A stretch of DNA of 64,000 nt, from contig JABFGK010000001.1 in the NCBI GenBank assembly GCA_013112555.1, forward strand, positions 1,772,581 through 1,836,580, given 5' to 3'. The DNA comes from Planctomycetota bacterium (GTDB lineage: Bacteria > Planctomycetota > Phycisphaerae > Phycisphaerales > UBA5793). The notes under the pieces are model-generated. The model did no database searches and had not been told where the DNA came from. It was given only the letters and a program-made list of their open reading frames with translations. Position 1 is the first letter of the stretch; every line of letters begins with the position of its first letter. A program made the translations under genes and the position numbers. Below, one piece after another: positions 36,981 through 46,042 of the stretch.

Positions 36981-38054
36981 ATGCCTTACGAAATACATCG
37001 TATCTCGGCTGACAATCAGATCATCGACCCATTACCGTGTGCTGCCTGCGGCGCCGATCTGGTCGGATGCAATCCATCAGGCTACTGCACACAGTGCGGC
37101 GAGCCGCTCAATCAATCGCTCGTCGGCCGAGGGGTCTGCCGGATCGACGAAAACGAAATGCTGGCAGAGGAAATCACCTGCCGAGGCGACGGGTGTGGCT
37201 ACAACCTGCGGGGGATTGACCCGCTGGGAGACTGTCCTGAGTGCAAGACCCAGATTGCCTACAGCCTGGAAGTGGACCTGCTGCGATATGCGAATCCGGG
37301 GTGGCTCAAGAAGGTGGCAACGGGGATCACATGGTACTTCATCACGATGGCGATGACGTTGCTGCTGATCGTCATCATGATTCTCGTCAATATCGCGCTT
37401 CGCGCGGCGGGACAAACGGACCCGGTCGTGATCGCCCAGCAGTCGCAGGTCATCCAACTCGGGCTGCAACTCCTGATCGGTTGCTTTAGCATCGTTGCCA
37501 TCTTCATGTTGACGGCTGCTGATCCGGACGATCAGGCGACGCTAGGTTCACCTTCTTCAAGCGCTGCGTTCCTGGCCCGACTCCTGACCGTGCTCTCGTT
37601 CGTCATATCGATCGCGGCGATGGTCTGTTCCATCATGAAGGTCCCCAAGGCAGAACTCTTTCAGTTTCCATCGGGCCTCATCGGTGCATTTGCCTATCTC
37701 GCACTGCTGACGCATATGCAGCGCCTGGCACTCAAGATCCCCGATGATCGGATGGAGCGACACCTGCGAAGCATCAAGTGGGCCTGGTTGGCCTGCGCGA
37801 TTGTGATGACCGTGGGAGGCGCACTCGTGATGCTGTCCGGATTCACACAGGCAGCCTTGGCTGCAGCACAGGCACCCGGTACCTCACCATTTGCGTCCAT
37901 GTCCGCGGGCGGGATCGCCATGTTCGCCTCGGGTAGCGGCCTGGGCTGTCTCGGGATGGTGGGTAATACCGTGTTTACGATCTGGGTTCTCGTGATCATG
38001 TTCAAACTGCGCAAGCCCTATGTCCGCGCTGCTCAGATTGCCATCGCGAAGTGA
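36981..38054 (+). CDS. Zinc-ribbon membrane protein
   Basis: 357-residue protein of unknown function. The N-terminal ~85 residues are cytoplasmic with two zinc-ribbon-like pairs: PCAACGADL with GYCTQCGEPL, and CRGDGCGYNLRGIDPLGDCPEC, the latter a form I associate with membrane-bound zinc ribbons. The rest has about seven hydrophobic segments (ITWYFITMAMTLLLIVIMIL, LLTVLSFVISIAAMVCSIM, FTIWVLVIMFKL). AGGA nine bases before ATG 36981 supports this start over GTG/TTG options at 36942. It ends two bases before the convergent macro-domain gene. Confidence 0.75.
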   Translation: MPYEIHRISADNQIIDPLPCAACGADLVGCNPSGYCTQCGEPLNQSLVGRGVCRIDENEMLAEEITCRGDGCGYNLRGIDPLGDCPECKTQIAYSLEVDLLRYANPGWLKKVATGITWYFITMAMTLLLIVIMILVNIALRAAGQTDPVVIAQQSQVIQLGLQLLIGCFSIVAIFMLTAADPDDQATLGSPSSSAAFLARLLTVLSFVISIAAMVCSIMKVPKAELFQFPSGLIGAFAYLALLTHMQRLALKIPDDRMERHLRSIKWAWLACAIVMTVGGALVMLSGFTQAALAAAQAPGTSPFASMSAGGIAMFASGSGLGCLGMVGNTVFTIWVLVIMFKLRKPYVRAAQIAIAK

Positions 38055-38055
38055 C

Positions 38056-38637
38056 TCAGACAGCCTCGTATCGGTCCCGTGCGGCCTGCTCGAAGAGAGA
38101 TGCCGTCTCATCGTCAATGTTGCACAGACGGATGCTCGTGATCGAGCCGGGAGCCCCGTTTGCGCGCCGTTGCCGGTAGTCTTCAATCGTGTCGAGAAAC
38201 ACCCGGGCACAGCGATCCTTCGGGAATCCGAAGATCCCGGATGAGATGGCCGGGAACGACATGCTGCCCAGCCTGTTTTCGTCGGCCAACTGGAGTGCCG
38301 CGCGGATTGCCGAGGCCAGTTTGGCATCCTCGTCTCCGGTCCCCCAGATTGGGCCGACGGCATGAATGACATACCGGGCAGGCAGGTCACCCCCGGACGT
38401 AATGGCAGCCGAGCCGGTCTCAACCGGGCCTTGTACATCCACCCAGGCACGACTCTCGGCTTCAATCACAGGCCCGCCTCGGCGTGAGATAACCCCTGCC
38501 ACCCCCCCACCGTGGGCCAACTGCTCATTGGCCGCGTTGACGATCGCATCGACCGCTTCGGCCGTCAGGTCTCCCTGGACCACCTCCAGTGTCAGGCCGC
38601 CCTCGGACTGATGTGTAAAACGGACTGTGGCAGACAT
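38056..38637 (-). CDS. Macro-domain ADP-ribose-binding protein
   Basis: Probable O-acetyl-ADP-ribose deacetylase or ADP-ribosyl hydrolase, 193 residues, cytoplasmic. The fold's binding motifs are clear: IVNAANEQLAHGGGVAGVI (with the NAAN asparagines), ITSGGDLPARYVIHAVGPIW, and the phosphate loop SFPAISSGIFGFP. GGAGG seven bases before ATG 38637 sets the start. It is divergent from rluB over 74 bases. No partner ADP-ribosyltransferase is visible in the window, so a toxin-antitoxin role is not indicated. Confidence 0.9.
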   Translation of the reverse strand: MSATVRFTHQSEGGLTLEVVQGDLTAEAVDAIVNAANEQLAHGGGVAGVISRRGGPVIEAESRAWVDVQGPVETGSAAITSGGDLPARYVIHAVGPIWGTGDEDAKLASAIRAALQLADENRLGSMSFPAISSGIFGFPKDRCARVFLDTIEDYRQRRANGAPGSITSIRLCNIDDETASLFEQAARDRYEAV

Positions 38638-38711
38638 TCCCGGTCCTCCATCCATCATGATCGTAAACTGTAAGAGAGACTGTACGCAGCGAGTGATCTA
38701 CCATCGTCGCC

Positions 38712-39653
38712 ATGCCTCCACGCAAATCCAATAAATCGAGGCCGACCCGACGACGCCGAACGGCTGCTTCCGGGAAGTCTGACGTATACCGCGATAACAA
38801 GCGTGGGATGCGGATTCAGAAGGTCCTGGCACAGGCCGGCATCGATTCTCGGCGACACTGCGAGGAACTGGTCGAGGAGGGGCGCGTCACCGTCAACGGC
38901 ACCGTCATCACTTCGCTGCCGGCATGGGTCGACCCCGAGCAGGACAAGATCGCCGTGGACGGCCAGATGATCCGAAAACAGCGGCTGCGGGCACCATCGG
39001 AATCCGCTTCCGGCAGCAGCCGGTCGGCCGGCAAGACCCGGTCGCAGGTTCGTGCCCGACATGTCTACATCATGCTCAACAAGCCGCGCAATGTCGTGAC
39101 CACGAACAGCGACCCGAGCGGCCGCACAAAGGCCGTCGATCTGGTGCAGTATCCGGGACAGGTCCGGCTGTTTTGTGTCGGGCGGCTCGATGCCGATTCG
39201 ACCGGGCTGCTGATGCTGACCAATGACGGGGATCTGGCCAACAAGTTGACCCATCCGAAGTACGGGATTCACAAGACCTATGAGGTCGTCGTCAAGGGAT
39301 CACTCGACGAGGCCGGAGTCGCAGAGTTGCAGCGCGGCATCTTCCTGCACGATCGGCGTACCGGCGGTGCCAGCCGTACTCAGTCGGTGCGATTGTCATT
39401 GATCAAACGGGATCGGGAACGAACACGCCTGAAGATGGAACTCCGTGAGGGGCGCAACCGCCAGATTCGCCGCATGATGGCCCGGCTCGGCTACCCCGTG
39501 AAACGGCTGATTCGTATTCAACTGGGGCCGCTGCGGCTGACCGGGCTCTCGATCGGGAACTGGCGCCCATTGACCACACCGGAGATCCGGTCACTCAAGC
39601 GCGCAGCCGCAGCATCGGAAAAGACCGGCAAGCCACCTGCCAAGCGGGGGTGA
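38712..39653 (+). CDS. RluB/RsuA-family pseudouridine synthase
   Basis: Isomerises a uridine in rRNA to pseudouridine. The product is 313 residues: a very basic N-terminal tail (KSNKSRPTRRRRTA), then an S4 RNA-binding domain (MRIQKVLAQAGIDSRRHCEE), an insert rich in Ser and Ala, then the catalytic domain with the aspartate in GRLDADSTGLLMLTNDGDLA, KTYEVVVKG, and the closing EGRNRQIRRMMARLGYPVKRL. The tail after residue ~290 is basic. RluB (23S) is more likely than RsuA (16S), but the two cannot be told apart surely. The stop abuts the stop of the convergent gene with no base between. Confidence 0.9.
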   Translation: MPPRKSNKSRPTRRRRTAASGKSDVYRDNKRGMRIQKVLAQAGIDSRRHCEELVEEGRVTVNGTVITSLPAWVDPEQDKIAVDGQMIRKQRLRAPSESASGSSRSAGKTRSQVRARHVYIMLNKPRNVVTTNSDPSGRTKAVDLVQYPGQVRLFCVGRLDADSTGLLMLTNDGDLANKLTHPKYGIHKTYEVVVKGSLDEAGVAELQRGIFLHDRRTGGASRTQSVRLSLIKRDRERTRLKMELREGRNRQIRRMMARLGYPVKRLIRIQLGPLRLTGLSIGNWRPLTTPEIRSLKRAAAASEKTGKPPAKRG

Positions 39654-40844
39654 TCACTCGATACTGAGCCAGATGAAGCGCGGCCGATAGATGTCGGCAA
39701 AGGCGAAGTGGTCCCAGAAGTCAAACGTGTTGACGTTGTAACTGATGAGCAGTTTGCCCGGCCGAGAGAGATGCGGGTGCGCTTTGGCGTTGTAGACGAA
39801 GATGTCGGGGTCCCGGTCCGACTCGGGACACGGGTACACCCGCTGCATCGGGCCCCACGGACCGATCGGACTATCACCGAAACGGACACCGACTTCCTTG
39901 CCCAGCGCATCGGCCTGAAACACGCAGATGAACCGGCCACTGGGCAGCGGGCTGACACTCAACTCGGAGGACACCCGCCCTGTCAACGGTGCTGCGTTTT
40001 CCAGTTGCTCCACCCAGGCACTGCCATCCCAGTACCGCCAGGCCGTGTAGTCAGTAAACTGATCGGGCGTGACCCGGGCTGCCAGCAACTTCTTGCTGTA
40101 GGCGTCGTTCTGTGTGCCGTAGATGTACACATAGCCGTCGGGATTCGGGCTGCCTGCTTCCTCGGTATTGACCATGAATGAGGTCCCGAAGATCAGTTCG
40201 CCCCGGCCGTCCTCCGGGTGGAAAAAGAGCGGCGCATCCTCCTGCGTCATGTCTCTCAGCGGATCACTGCTGTTCGCCGGCGCATGAAGTCGTGCAACGC
40301 CTGCGACTGCAAAATTGAACTCGCCGCCGTTGCCGGTCTTCATCCGTAGCGCAAACACATGCACCGTGCCGTTGATCGATACGCCGTCCTGAAACCAGTA
40401 CCAGTCATCGGGATTGCTGTTGGGTGTGTCAGGGATTGCCAGTGCCCTCGGCTTGCCGTTGGCATCATTCCGGACGAAGAACCGGATACGGTCCTCCGTC
40501 GGCTGAGCGCCGGTCAGCAGGGCGGCCGTGTTATTGACCAGCGTCGTGCCGCCGAGGCGCTCCCCTTTTTCATTGACCTCACCGACAAAGGTGTCACTGA
40601 ACACGATCAGCGTCTTTGCATTGGCTGCCCCATCGCCCCCAGGCACGTCGTACCCGGACAGCGGGATCGCGTAAATGCCGTCAGCGCCGGTCCATCCGCT
40701 GGTCCGGTCAAACAAAGCCGTCCACTTGGGAGCGGGCTCGGCCACCAGGCCCTGGGCCTGGGCTGCGCCACTGAACGCGGCCATGACAGCCAACGATCCA
40801 GTAACAACGGCGCAGTTCATCAACGTACAGATTCGGCTGTGCAT
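39654..40844 (-). CDS. Secreted DUF4185-like protein
   Basis: Exported 396-residue protein, probably a five-bladed propeller of the glycosidase type. AAGG just before ATG 40844; signal peptide with core AVVTGSLAVMAAFSGAAQAQ, cut near residue 31. Strand-turn motifs include GWTGADGIYAIPLSG, LIVFSDTFVGEV, DWYWFQDGVSINGTVHVF, DGYVYIYGTQND, SPIGPWGP. The SDTF and WYWFQDG elements are what suggest DUF4185/DUF5005; this assignment is from memory. Acidic residues suitable for glycan cleavage are present but a catalytic set cannot be named. It is monocistronic in appearance. Confidence 0.65.
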   Translation of the reverse strand: MHSRICTLMNCAVVTGSLAVMAAFSGAAQAQGLVAEPAPKWTALFDRTSGWTGADGIYAIPLSGYDVPGGDGAANAKTLIVFSDTFVGEVNEKGERLGGTTLVNNTAALLTGAQPTEDRIRFFVRNDANGKPRALAIPDTPNSNPDDWYWFQDGVSINGTVHVFALRMKTGNGGEFNFAVAGVARLHAPANSSDPLRDMTQEDAPLFFHPEDGRGELIFGTSFMVNTEEAGSPNPDGYVYIYGTQNDAYSKKLLAARVTPDQFTDYTAWRYWDGSAWVEQLENAAPLTGRVSSELSVSPLPSGRFICVFQADALGKEVGVRFGDSPIGPWGPMQRVYPCPESDRDPDIFVYNAKAHPHLSRPGKLLISYNVNTFDFWDHFAFADIYRPRFIWLSIE

Positions 40845-41017
40845 ACCTTCATCCTCTTGGCAAATGGTTCAGATCCAGTTACTTATACTCGGAATAGCCC
40901 CCGGAGTTCACCATTGAAACCCTGCATGGGCGCAACGAAAAACGCGACCGGCCGGAACAGCCGTGCAGGTCGAACAAAGAGTATCGGAACATCGTTCAGT
41001 CGTGTAATCGGTTCCGA

Positions 41018-41545
41018 TTACTTGGGATAGGTCGGCTTCTGCTGCCAATCGAGTTCATAGGACATCGGGATTCCGTGGTACTCGCGCGGGAACTCGTAGT
41101 CCTTGCGCAATGGGAAGCCGTCCCAATCCTCAGGCAACAGGATCCGGCGCAGGTCGGGATGACCGGGAAAGTCGAAGCCGAACAAGTCGTAGGCCTCGCG
41201 CTCATGCCAATCTGCAGCCGGCCAGAGGTCTGCCACAGACGGGATAACGGGCGTGTCGCGATCAACGAACACCTTGAATGCAAACTCGTGCCCATGCTTC
41301 ATGGAGCGAAGATCGACGACGATGGCGAGTTTGTCGTCGGCTGCGTAGTCCACGCCGCTGAGACACAATAGAAAGTCGAGATCAAGGTCCGGGTCAACGC
41401 GCACGAACTCGGCCAGTTGGCGCCACTGATCAGCGTTCAAGTGGACACGCGGGTGCTTTTCGTCCGGCAGTGTCTCGATGAACGCATCGGCCCCGAATAC
41501 CTCGGTGAGTCGCTGCACGATCTGCGTTGGGTTCATAGTCGTCAT
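41018..41545 (-). CDS. nuoC: NADH-quinone oxidoreductase subunit C
   Basis: Peripheral-arm subunit of respiratory complex I, 175 residues. The 30-kDa-subunit signature is [21 protein letters not shown], followed by [16 protein letters not shown]. The start ATG 41545 has no strong ribosome site; ATG 41536 is an alternative. It is last in a five-gene minus-strand run (TPR lipoprotein, thiD2-thiE, lptB, hydrolase, nuoC). nuoD and nuoE are more than 4.7 kb away and other subunits are not in the window, so the usual operon is broken up. Confidence 0.92.
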   Translation of the reverse strand: MTTMNPTQIVQRLTEVFGADAFIETLPDEKHPRVHLNADQWRQLAEFVRVDPDLDLDFLLCLSGVDYAADDKLAIVVDLRSMKHGHEFAFKVFVDRDTPVIPSVADLWPAADWHEREAYDLFGFDFPGHPDLRRILLPEDWDGFPLRKDYEFPREYHGIPMSYELDWQQKPTYPK

Positions 41546-41584
41546 AGCCGCCGATTGTAGGCGCGAGGGACAGCCAAGTGGCCA

Positions 41585-42445
41585 TCAGGGCGTCTCTGCC
41601 CGTGCGTGTCTGGGATCAACGACACCAGGCGCATCAGCACTGCTGTCCGGTGTCCAAACCGGTTGACGGCCGAGCATGATGGGCCCGATGACTCCTTTGA
41701 CGAAATTCCGGCCGAGGGCTGACAGATGGCCTCCGGAATTGTCGAGTTCGCGCCACCAGGGGTCGTAGTGAATCTTGTGCAGTCGGCTGCCGTCCTCGTA
41801 CATGAAGCCAACCATGCCGGCCGACTGAACGTGGTCACGATCAGCCGTCCCGAAGACGGCGGTGCCCAGCCCCAGGATGAGCCAGTCGTGCTCGGAGTCG
41901 ATGACGTACATCTGTTGCACACCCTGCAGGGCCGCTGACAGATCGTACTTCGGGCTCACGGCTGCTGCAATAACCCACATCTGCTCAACAAGCGGAGGCG
42001 CTGCTTCCACGGCAGTTTCCGCCTCCTCGGCAAGCAGTTCCGCAGCCCGGATTGCCACGCGCGTCCCCCCGCTGTGAGAGGTCACTACGATGCGTGCCGA
42101 TGGATGTTCCTTGCGCAACAAGTGAAGTTCCGCAACCAGATCACGGGCCATGCGCTCATGGCGTTGCGTATCAGTCAGATTCGTCAGCGGGATCGGCCCG
42201 GTCCAGTCGAACATCGTGACGTCCTGCGCGCCTGACAGGATCAGCCAGATTCCAAACGCCTGATCATGCCCCAGCGTCCCCATGATGCCGGGCACGTGGA
42301 CGACGTAGATCCCATCGGGCGCAATGAAGCCCTCTCGCCCGATCCAGCGATTACTGGCACACCCGGAGGATCCCAGGACACACAGGACAAGCAATATTGA
42401 CACACTGAAGCCGGCCACCCGACGGACCGTGGATTCGACATTCAT
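41585..42445 (-). CDS. Alpha/beta-hydrolase-like envelope protein
   Basis: 286-residue protein with an N-terminal hydrophobic segment (VAGFSVSILLVLCVLGSSGC) ending in a cysteine. The SSGC could be a weak lipobox, so it may be a lipoprotein. The rest has a hydrolase-like layout: YVVHVPGIMG near the start of the core, and a nucleophile elbow VVTSHSGGTRVAI, with a late Asp and His (SEHDWLI, SGGHLSALG) possible for the triad. This is a motif-level reading and the substrate is unknown. It begins 25 bases after the lptB stop and ends 39 bases before nuoC. A GTG at 42469 is another possible start. Confidence 0.65.
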   Translation of the reverse strand: MNVESTVRRVAGFSVSILLVLCVLGSSGCASNRWIGREGFIAPDGIYVVHVPGIMGTLGHDQAFGIWLILSGAQDVTMFDWTGPIPLTNLTDTQRHERMARDLVAELHLLRKEHPSARIVVTSHSGGTRVAIRAAELLAEEAETAVEAAPPLVEQMWVIAAAVSPKYDLSAALQGVQQMYVIDSEHDWLILGLGTAVFGTADRDHVQSAGMVGFMYEDGSRLHKIHYDPWWRELDNSGGHLSALGRNFVKGVIGPIMLGRQPVWTPDSSADAPGVVDPRHARAETP

Positions 42446-42469
42446 TTCATCTGAGGCTGCCTGTGCCAC

Positions 42470-43294
42470 TCACGTCCCCCGCTTTTGCCGCCGGCCGCTG
42501 CGGCCTCCCCCACTCGCCGCAGCAGCAGGGCTTCCAGCCAGGATCTCGTCCGGTCGCTCATCAAACTCGTCACCGCGGAACATCGAGCCGAGGTAGTGCT
42601 CGCGGACCAGGGGGTCACGGACCAGATCCTTCGGGGTTCCTTCGGCCAGAATGCGCCCGTCGTCCATGATGTAGGCCCGGTCACAGACGCGAAGTGTCTG
42701 CTGGACGTTGTGATCGGTGATGAGCATGGCAATCCCGCGCTGGGCACGCAGACGCAGAATCTCACGTTGCAGATCCTCGACCGCCAGCGGGTCGACACCG
42801 GAAAACGGCTCATCGAGCAGAATGAGATCCGGGTTCTTGATCAGGCAGCGCGCAATCTCGAGTTTACGCCGTTCGCCGCCGGACAACGTGCGGGCCTGCT
42901 GCTTCCTGGTCTTGCCAAGATCAAACTGGTGCAGCAGTGCCTCCAGACGTTCCCTCTGCTCAGCCTTTGACAGGGGCTGCAGTTCGAGAAATGCCGACAG
43001 GTTCTGCTCGACCGTCGCCCGCCGCAGAATACTCGGCTCCTGGCTCAGATAGCCGATGCCCCGGTTGGCGCGCTGGTACATTGGCAACCGCGTGGCATCC
43101 TGACCGTCAAAGATCACTTCGCCGCCATCGGGCGTGATCATGCCGATCGTCATGCGGAAACTCGTGGTCTTGCCGGCCCCATTTCGACCCAGCAGACCCA
43201 CGATCTCGGCCCGCTCAATGTGGAAACTCACGCCATTGACAACCGTGCGTTGGCCGTAGCGTTTGATGAGGTTGTTCACCTTCAGAAGATACAT
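42470..43294 (-). CDS. lptB: LPS-export ABC transporter ATPase
   Basis: ATPase that drives extraction of lipopolysaccharide from the inner membrane with LptFG and LptC, 274 residues. Walker A is GLLGRNGAGKTT, the signature LSGGERRKLEIARCL, and Walker B LILLDEPFSGVDPLAV, with H-loop LITDHNVQQTL. The LptB-like IGYLSQEPSILRRATVEQNL lies between. The protein is ~30 residues longer than usual because of a Gly/Ala/Arg-rich tail (AAAASGGGRSGRRQKRG). The start at 43294 has AAGGAAG about ten bases upstream. Its presence suggests an outer membrane with LPS. A general LivF-like importer ATPase is less likely given the signature region. Confidence 0.88.
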   Translation of the reverse strand: MYLLKVNNLIKRYGQRTVVNGVSFHIERAEIVGLLGRNGAGKTTSFRMTIGMITPDGGEVIFDGQDATRLPMYQRANRGIGYLSQEPSILRRATVEQNLSAFLELQPLSKAEQRERLEALLHQFDLGKTRKQQARTLSGGERRKLEIARCLIKNPDLILLDEPFSGVDPLAVEDLQREILRLRAQRGIAMLITDHNVQQTLRVCDRAYIMDDGRILAEGTPKDLVRDPLVREHYLGSMFRGDEFDERPDEILAGSPAAAASGGGRSGRRQKRGT

Positions 43295-43332
43295 GCGTCG
43301 TTCGCTTCCTTTGCAGCGATGATATCCCCCAT

Positions 43333-44418
43333 TCAGCCGTCTGCCTGCTTCAGGGCATCGCGCAGGTGCTGAACGACGGTTCCGGGTGCCTCCGAGCCGC
43401 AGACACACGAACTGACAGCCACCCCACGTGCCCCGGCTGATACCAGTTGCTCGACATTCTCAGGATTAACACCCCCGATGGCCAAGTGCGGGGCTGACAA
43501 GCGACCGACGTACTCCGATACGTATTCCGGTCCGGCCAACTGCGGCTTGGTCTTGGTCGTCGTATGGAACATCGGTCCAAGTCCGCAATAGTCCGCCCCG
43601 CTCCGGACCGCTGCCTCAGCCTGCTCGATGCGTGAGGTTGACACCCCGACGATCAGGCGCCTCCCGGCCAGCCGTCTGATGAACGCAACCGGCAGGTCAT
43701 CCTGCCCGACATGCACGCCGTCCGCCCCGGCTGCCAGGGCAATATCGGGCCGATCATTCACGATCGACGTGACTCCGGCTGCGCGGCATCGCTTGGCCAC
43801 CACCGTGGCTCGCCCCAGCAGCCGACCGTCCGGCAGGTCCTTTTCACGTAACTGAACGCAATCGACACCGGCCCCAATCACCGCATCAAGCACATCGAGC
43901 CAGGGCAACCGGCACAGGGACTCGGTCAAAAGGACACACACGCCCCACTGAATCGCTCGGCCGCTGCCAAGCCGAATCGTCAGTCCGCGCTCGATCTCAT
44001 AGCAGCGATAGCGCATGGCTTCGATGGTGGCCGATAATGGAACCACCGTCGGATCACTCTCAGCCGGCGCAGTGGCATCGCGACCGACACCGGCGATCTT
44101 GCCGTACTCCTCGATGACGCGCAGGGCTTCACTGAGGCGCTTGCCGGCAGCGGTCACGACATCGACCACGTCGGCCCGGTCCAGTTCCGCTGATGTGGTG
44201 ATCGTGGTCCCGACGTCGTTGGGGGTATCGCGGTTCGCCTCCAGGACACCCGGAGGAAATGAGCCGGTCAACGCATCGCGGAGATCGTGCCGAATCTGTT
44301 TGATCGACCCGGAGAGATCATGGTCATCAAGCAGGAATCGGGCTGCGTCCTCAAGAACGCGCAGCGCTTCCCGGGCACGGTTGGCGTTCGCATCGATAAC
44401 TCGGTGAATCGTGTGCAT
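43333..44418 (-). CDS. thiE: Thiamine phosphate synthase with N-terminal ThiD2-like domain
   Basis: Couples HMP-pyrophosphate and thiazole phosphate to thiamine phosphate; 361 residues, against ~210 for plain ThiE. The N-terminal ~150 residues (HRVIDANANRAREALRVLEDAARF) match the ThiD2 domain, an HMP-phosphate kinase known as fusions with ThiE, so the protein may do two successive steps. The ThiE barrel follows: DCVQLREKDLPDGRLL, SIVNDRPDIALAAGADGVHVGQDDLP, GVSTSRIEQAEAA, YCGLGPMFHTTTK, and IGGVNPENV. All key residues are present. The start at 44418 was chosen by family length; a GTG at 44448 would overlap the upstream stop as GTGA. It lies 38 bases ahead of lptB. Confidence 0.9.
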   Translation of the reverse strand: MHTIHRVIDANANRAREALRVLEDAARFLLDDHDLSGSIKQIRHDLRDALTGSFPPGVLEANRDTPNDVGTTITTSAELDRADVVDVVTAAGKRLSEALRVIEEYGKIAGVGRDATAPAESDPTVVPLSATIEAMRYRCYEIERGLTIRLGSGRAIQWGVCVLLTESLCRLPWLDVLDAVIGAGVDCVQLREKDLPDGRLLGRATVVAKRCRAAGVTSIVNDRPDIALAAGADGVHVGQDDLPVAFIRRLAGRRLIVGVSTSRIEQAEAAVRSGADYCGLGPMFHTTTKTKPQLAGPEYVSEYVGRLSAPHLAIGGVNPENVEQLVSAGARGVAVSSCVCGSEAPGTVVQHLRDALKQADG

Positions 44419-44444
44419 GAGAAGACAGCCGGCCGGCACGCGGC

Positions 44445-45233
44445 TCACATGTCCGAACCGGGACGATCCGGGGGAAGTTTCAACGTCGGGCCGACTACCT
44501 GCACATAGCGAGACAGGCCGTCAAGAATCGCAGGATCGTTCGGGTCCAGCCCATAGGCCTGGCGCCAGCGTTTCATGGCCCCGTCAATGTTGCCGACCTG
44601 CTCATAAAACAGACCGAACCGGTAGTACGCCTCGGCCAGATCGCCGTCATCAAGCCGAATCGCCATCAGATACACCCGCTCGGCCATATCCGGATCGTTG
44701 CACTTGGCTGCATATTCAGCCCAGCGAAGGTACTCCGGCATGCTTCCGCCGGCCATCGCCCTTTGCTCGAGAAAGATCACGGCTTCCTCGCATCGGCCGG
44801 CCCGCTGCAGTGCTTCGGCCAGATAGCCGGCCTTGTCAAAACTCTCGGTCCGCCGGGCCCAAGCTTCGTCGTAGGCAATCCGCAGATGCATGACCGCGTC
44901 GGCAGGATTTCCCAGGGCCAGCAGACACTGGCCGGCCCCGTAGTGAGCATCGGCATCCTCGGGCTGATAACTCAGCGCCAGCGTGTAGGCCTCCAGTGCA
45001 TCAACAAATCGGCCCTGAGACATCGCCCAGTTCCCGTCCCGCGTGTAGCCGAAGGCCTTCGCATCCGCCCCACGCCCGGGGAACACCATCTTGGAGGGCT
45101 CGTTCAGGTCGGCCGGCTGAGCCTTGCACCCCGTCATGGCAGCTGACACAACGACTGCAAGCAGTGCGGCTGCAACGACTCCTCCCGAGAATGATCTGCG
45201 TGATGAGAGCGTCCCATTGATCCTTTTGCTCAT
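44445..45233 (-). CDS. TPR-repeat lipoprotein
   Basis: 262-residue exported protein. The N-terminus has a basic region and hydrophobic core (VVAAALLAVVVSAAMTGC) ending in a lipobox AMTGC, so it should be lipid-anchored. About five TPR-like units follow: AMSQGRFVDALEAYTLALSYQPEDADAH, HYGAGQCLLALGNPADAVMHL, AEALQRAGRCEEAVIFLEQ, AEAYYRFGLFYEQVGNIDGAM. These make protein-protein contacts. AAAGGG seven bases before ATG 45233 supports this start; ATG 45251 is possible. It heads the run with thiE, lptB, hydrolase and nuoC. Partner unknown. Confidence 0.85.
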   Translation of the reverse strand: MSKRINGTLSSRRSFSGGVVAAALLAVVVSAAMTGCKAQPADLNEPSKMVFPGRGADAKAFGYTRDGNWAMSQGRFVDALEAYTLALSYQPEDADAHYGAGQCLLALGNPADAVMHLRIAYDEAWARRTESFDKAGYLAEALQRAGRCEEAVIFLEQRAMAGGSMPEYLRWAEYAAKCNDPDMAERVYLMAIRLDDGDLAEAYYRFGLFYEQVGNIDGAMKRWRQAYGLDPNDPAILDGLSRYVQVVGPTLKLPPDRPGSDM

Positions 45234-45354
45234 GTCACGGCCCTTTCCCATGGCTCTTTTTTCAGCGCGCATCATACGCAGGCAAGTGCAGGGTGCCAGT
45301 CACAGGCCGGTGCCCGGCCCGAATGCTGGCAATCGGGTATGATCGCCGAGCACG

Positions 45355-45717
45355 ATGGATATGCCACCCCTCCAGACTGTAGTACTGAGACACGACACAC
45401 CCGACGGCTCATTCCACTTTGACTGGCTTTTTGCCGTCGATGAGCCGCCGGCAATGAAACTGGTATGCCTGCGCCTCGAATCAACACCGCAGGGCGCGGA
45501 GGTTGGGCGGCGGATCAGAGCCGACCGGCTTGCCGATCACCGGACACTCTACCTGAACTACGAAGGGCCCATCAGCGGCAATCGCGGATCGGTGACACGG
45601 GTGGCAACGGGGAGGTATGAGGGGGATGTGGAAGTGGGCCGTGTGCGTGTGACGTGGGAACAGCACGATGTGCAGGAATGGTTGATTCGGGACGGGGATG
45701 TCGAGAGGGTACGGTGA
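45355..45717 (+). CDS. LigD phosphoesterase-like small protein
   Basis: 120-residue protein resembling the N-terminal 3'-phosphoesterase domain of DNA ligase D. The match is by pattern: an early His in VVLRHDTPDGSFHFDWLFA, a middle DHRTLYLNYEGPISGNRGSV and a strand TRVATGRYEGD. In LigD the equivalent histidines bind manganese, and here only some of them can be recognised. There is no ligase or polymerase domain and no Ku gene nearby. It might be a free repair enzyme or a diverged relative with another role. The start is uncertain (ATG 45355 or 45361), with no clear ribosome site. Confidence 0.6.
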   Translation: MDMPPLQTVVLRHDTPDGSFHFDWLFAVDEPPAMKLVCLRLESTPQGAEVGRRIRADRLADHRTLYLNYEGPISGNRGSVTRVATGRYEGDVEVGRVRVTWEQHDVQEWLIRDGDVERVR

Positions 45718-45799
45718 GGTACGGATTCACGTTGGCCAGATCAGGCGCACGTATCCCCGCGCCGGCAGGAGGACTTCAGTCCGACTGAAAACCGGATCA

Positions 45800-46021
45800 T
45801 CATGAAGGCGTGTGATGCTCTGATTCACTGTTCTGCTTGATCTTCGGGCCCAGATAGGCTGACAGGAACGTGATGCCGATCAGGTACACGACCCCGAGAC
45901 ACAGCAAAAACGCCGCCCGGTCAACCCAGTTCATCCCCAGAACATTCGATACAAACAGGCCCGCAAAGAACATCACCACTGCGATGACCAGATAGAGGCT
46001 GACGATTGTTTTCATGGACAT
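45800..46021 (-). CDS. Small two-span membrane protein
   Basis: 73 residues, no known family. Two hydrophobic segments (VSLYLVIAVVMFFAGLFVSNV and AAFLLCLGVVYLIGITFLSAYL) joined by a short loop with MNWVDR; the tail is polar (GPKIKQNSESEHH). GGGAGG eleven bases before ATG 46021 supports translation. It lies 21 bases after the next small gene, so it is probably the last gene of the nuoD-nuoE unit. A role in the respiratory complex is possible only by position. Confidence 0.65.
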   Translation of the reverse strand: MSMKTIVSLYLVIAVVMFFAGLFVSNVLGMNWVDRAAFLLCLGVVYLIGITFLSAYLGPKIKQNSESEHHTPS

Positions 46022-46042
46022 GATTGGCGTAGCCTCCCAGTG

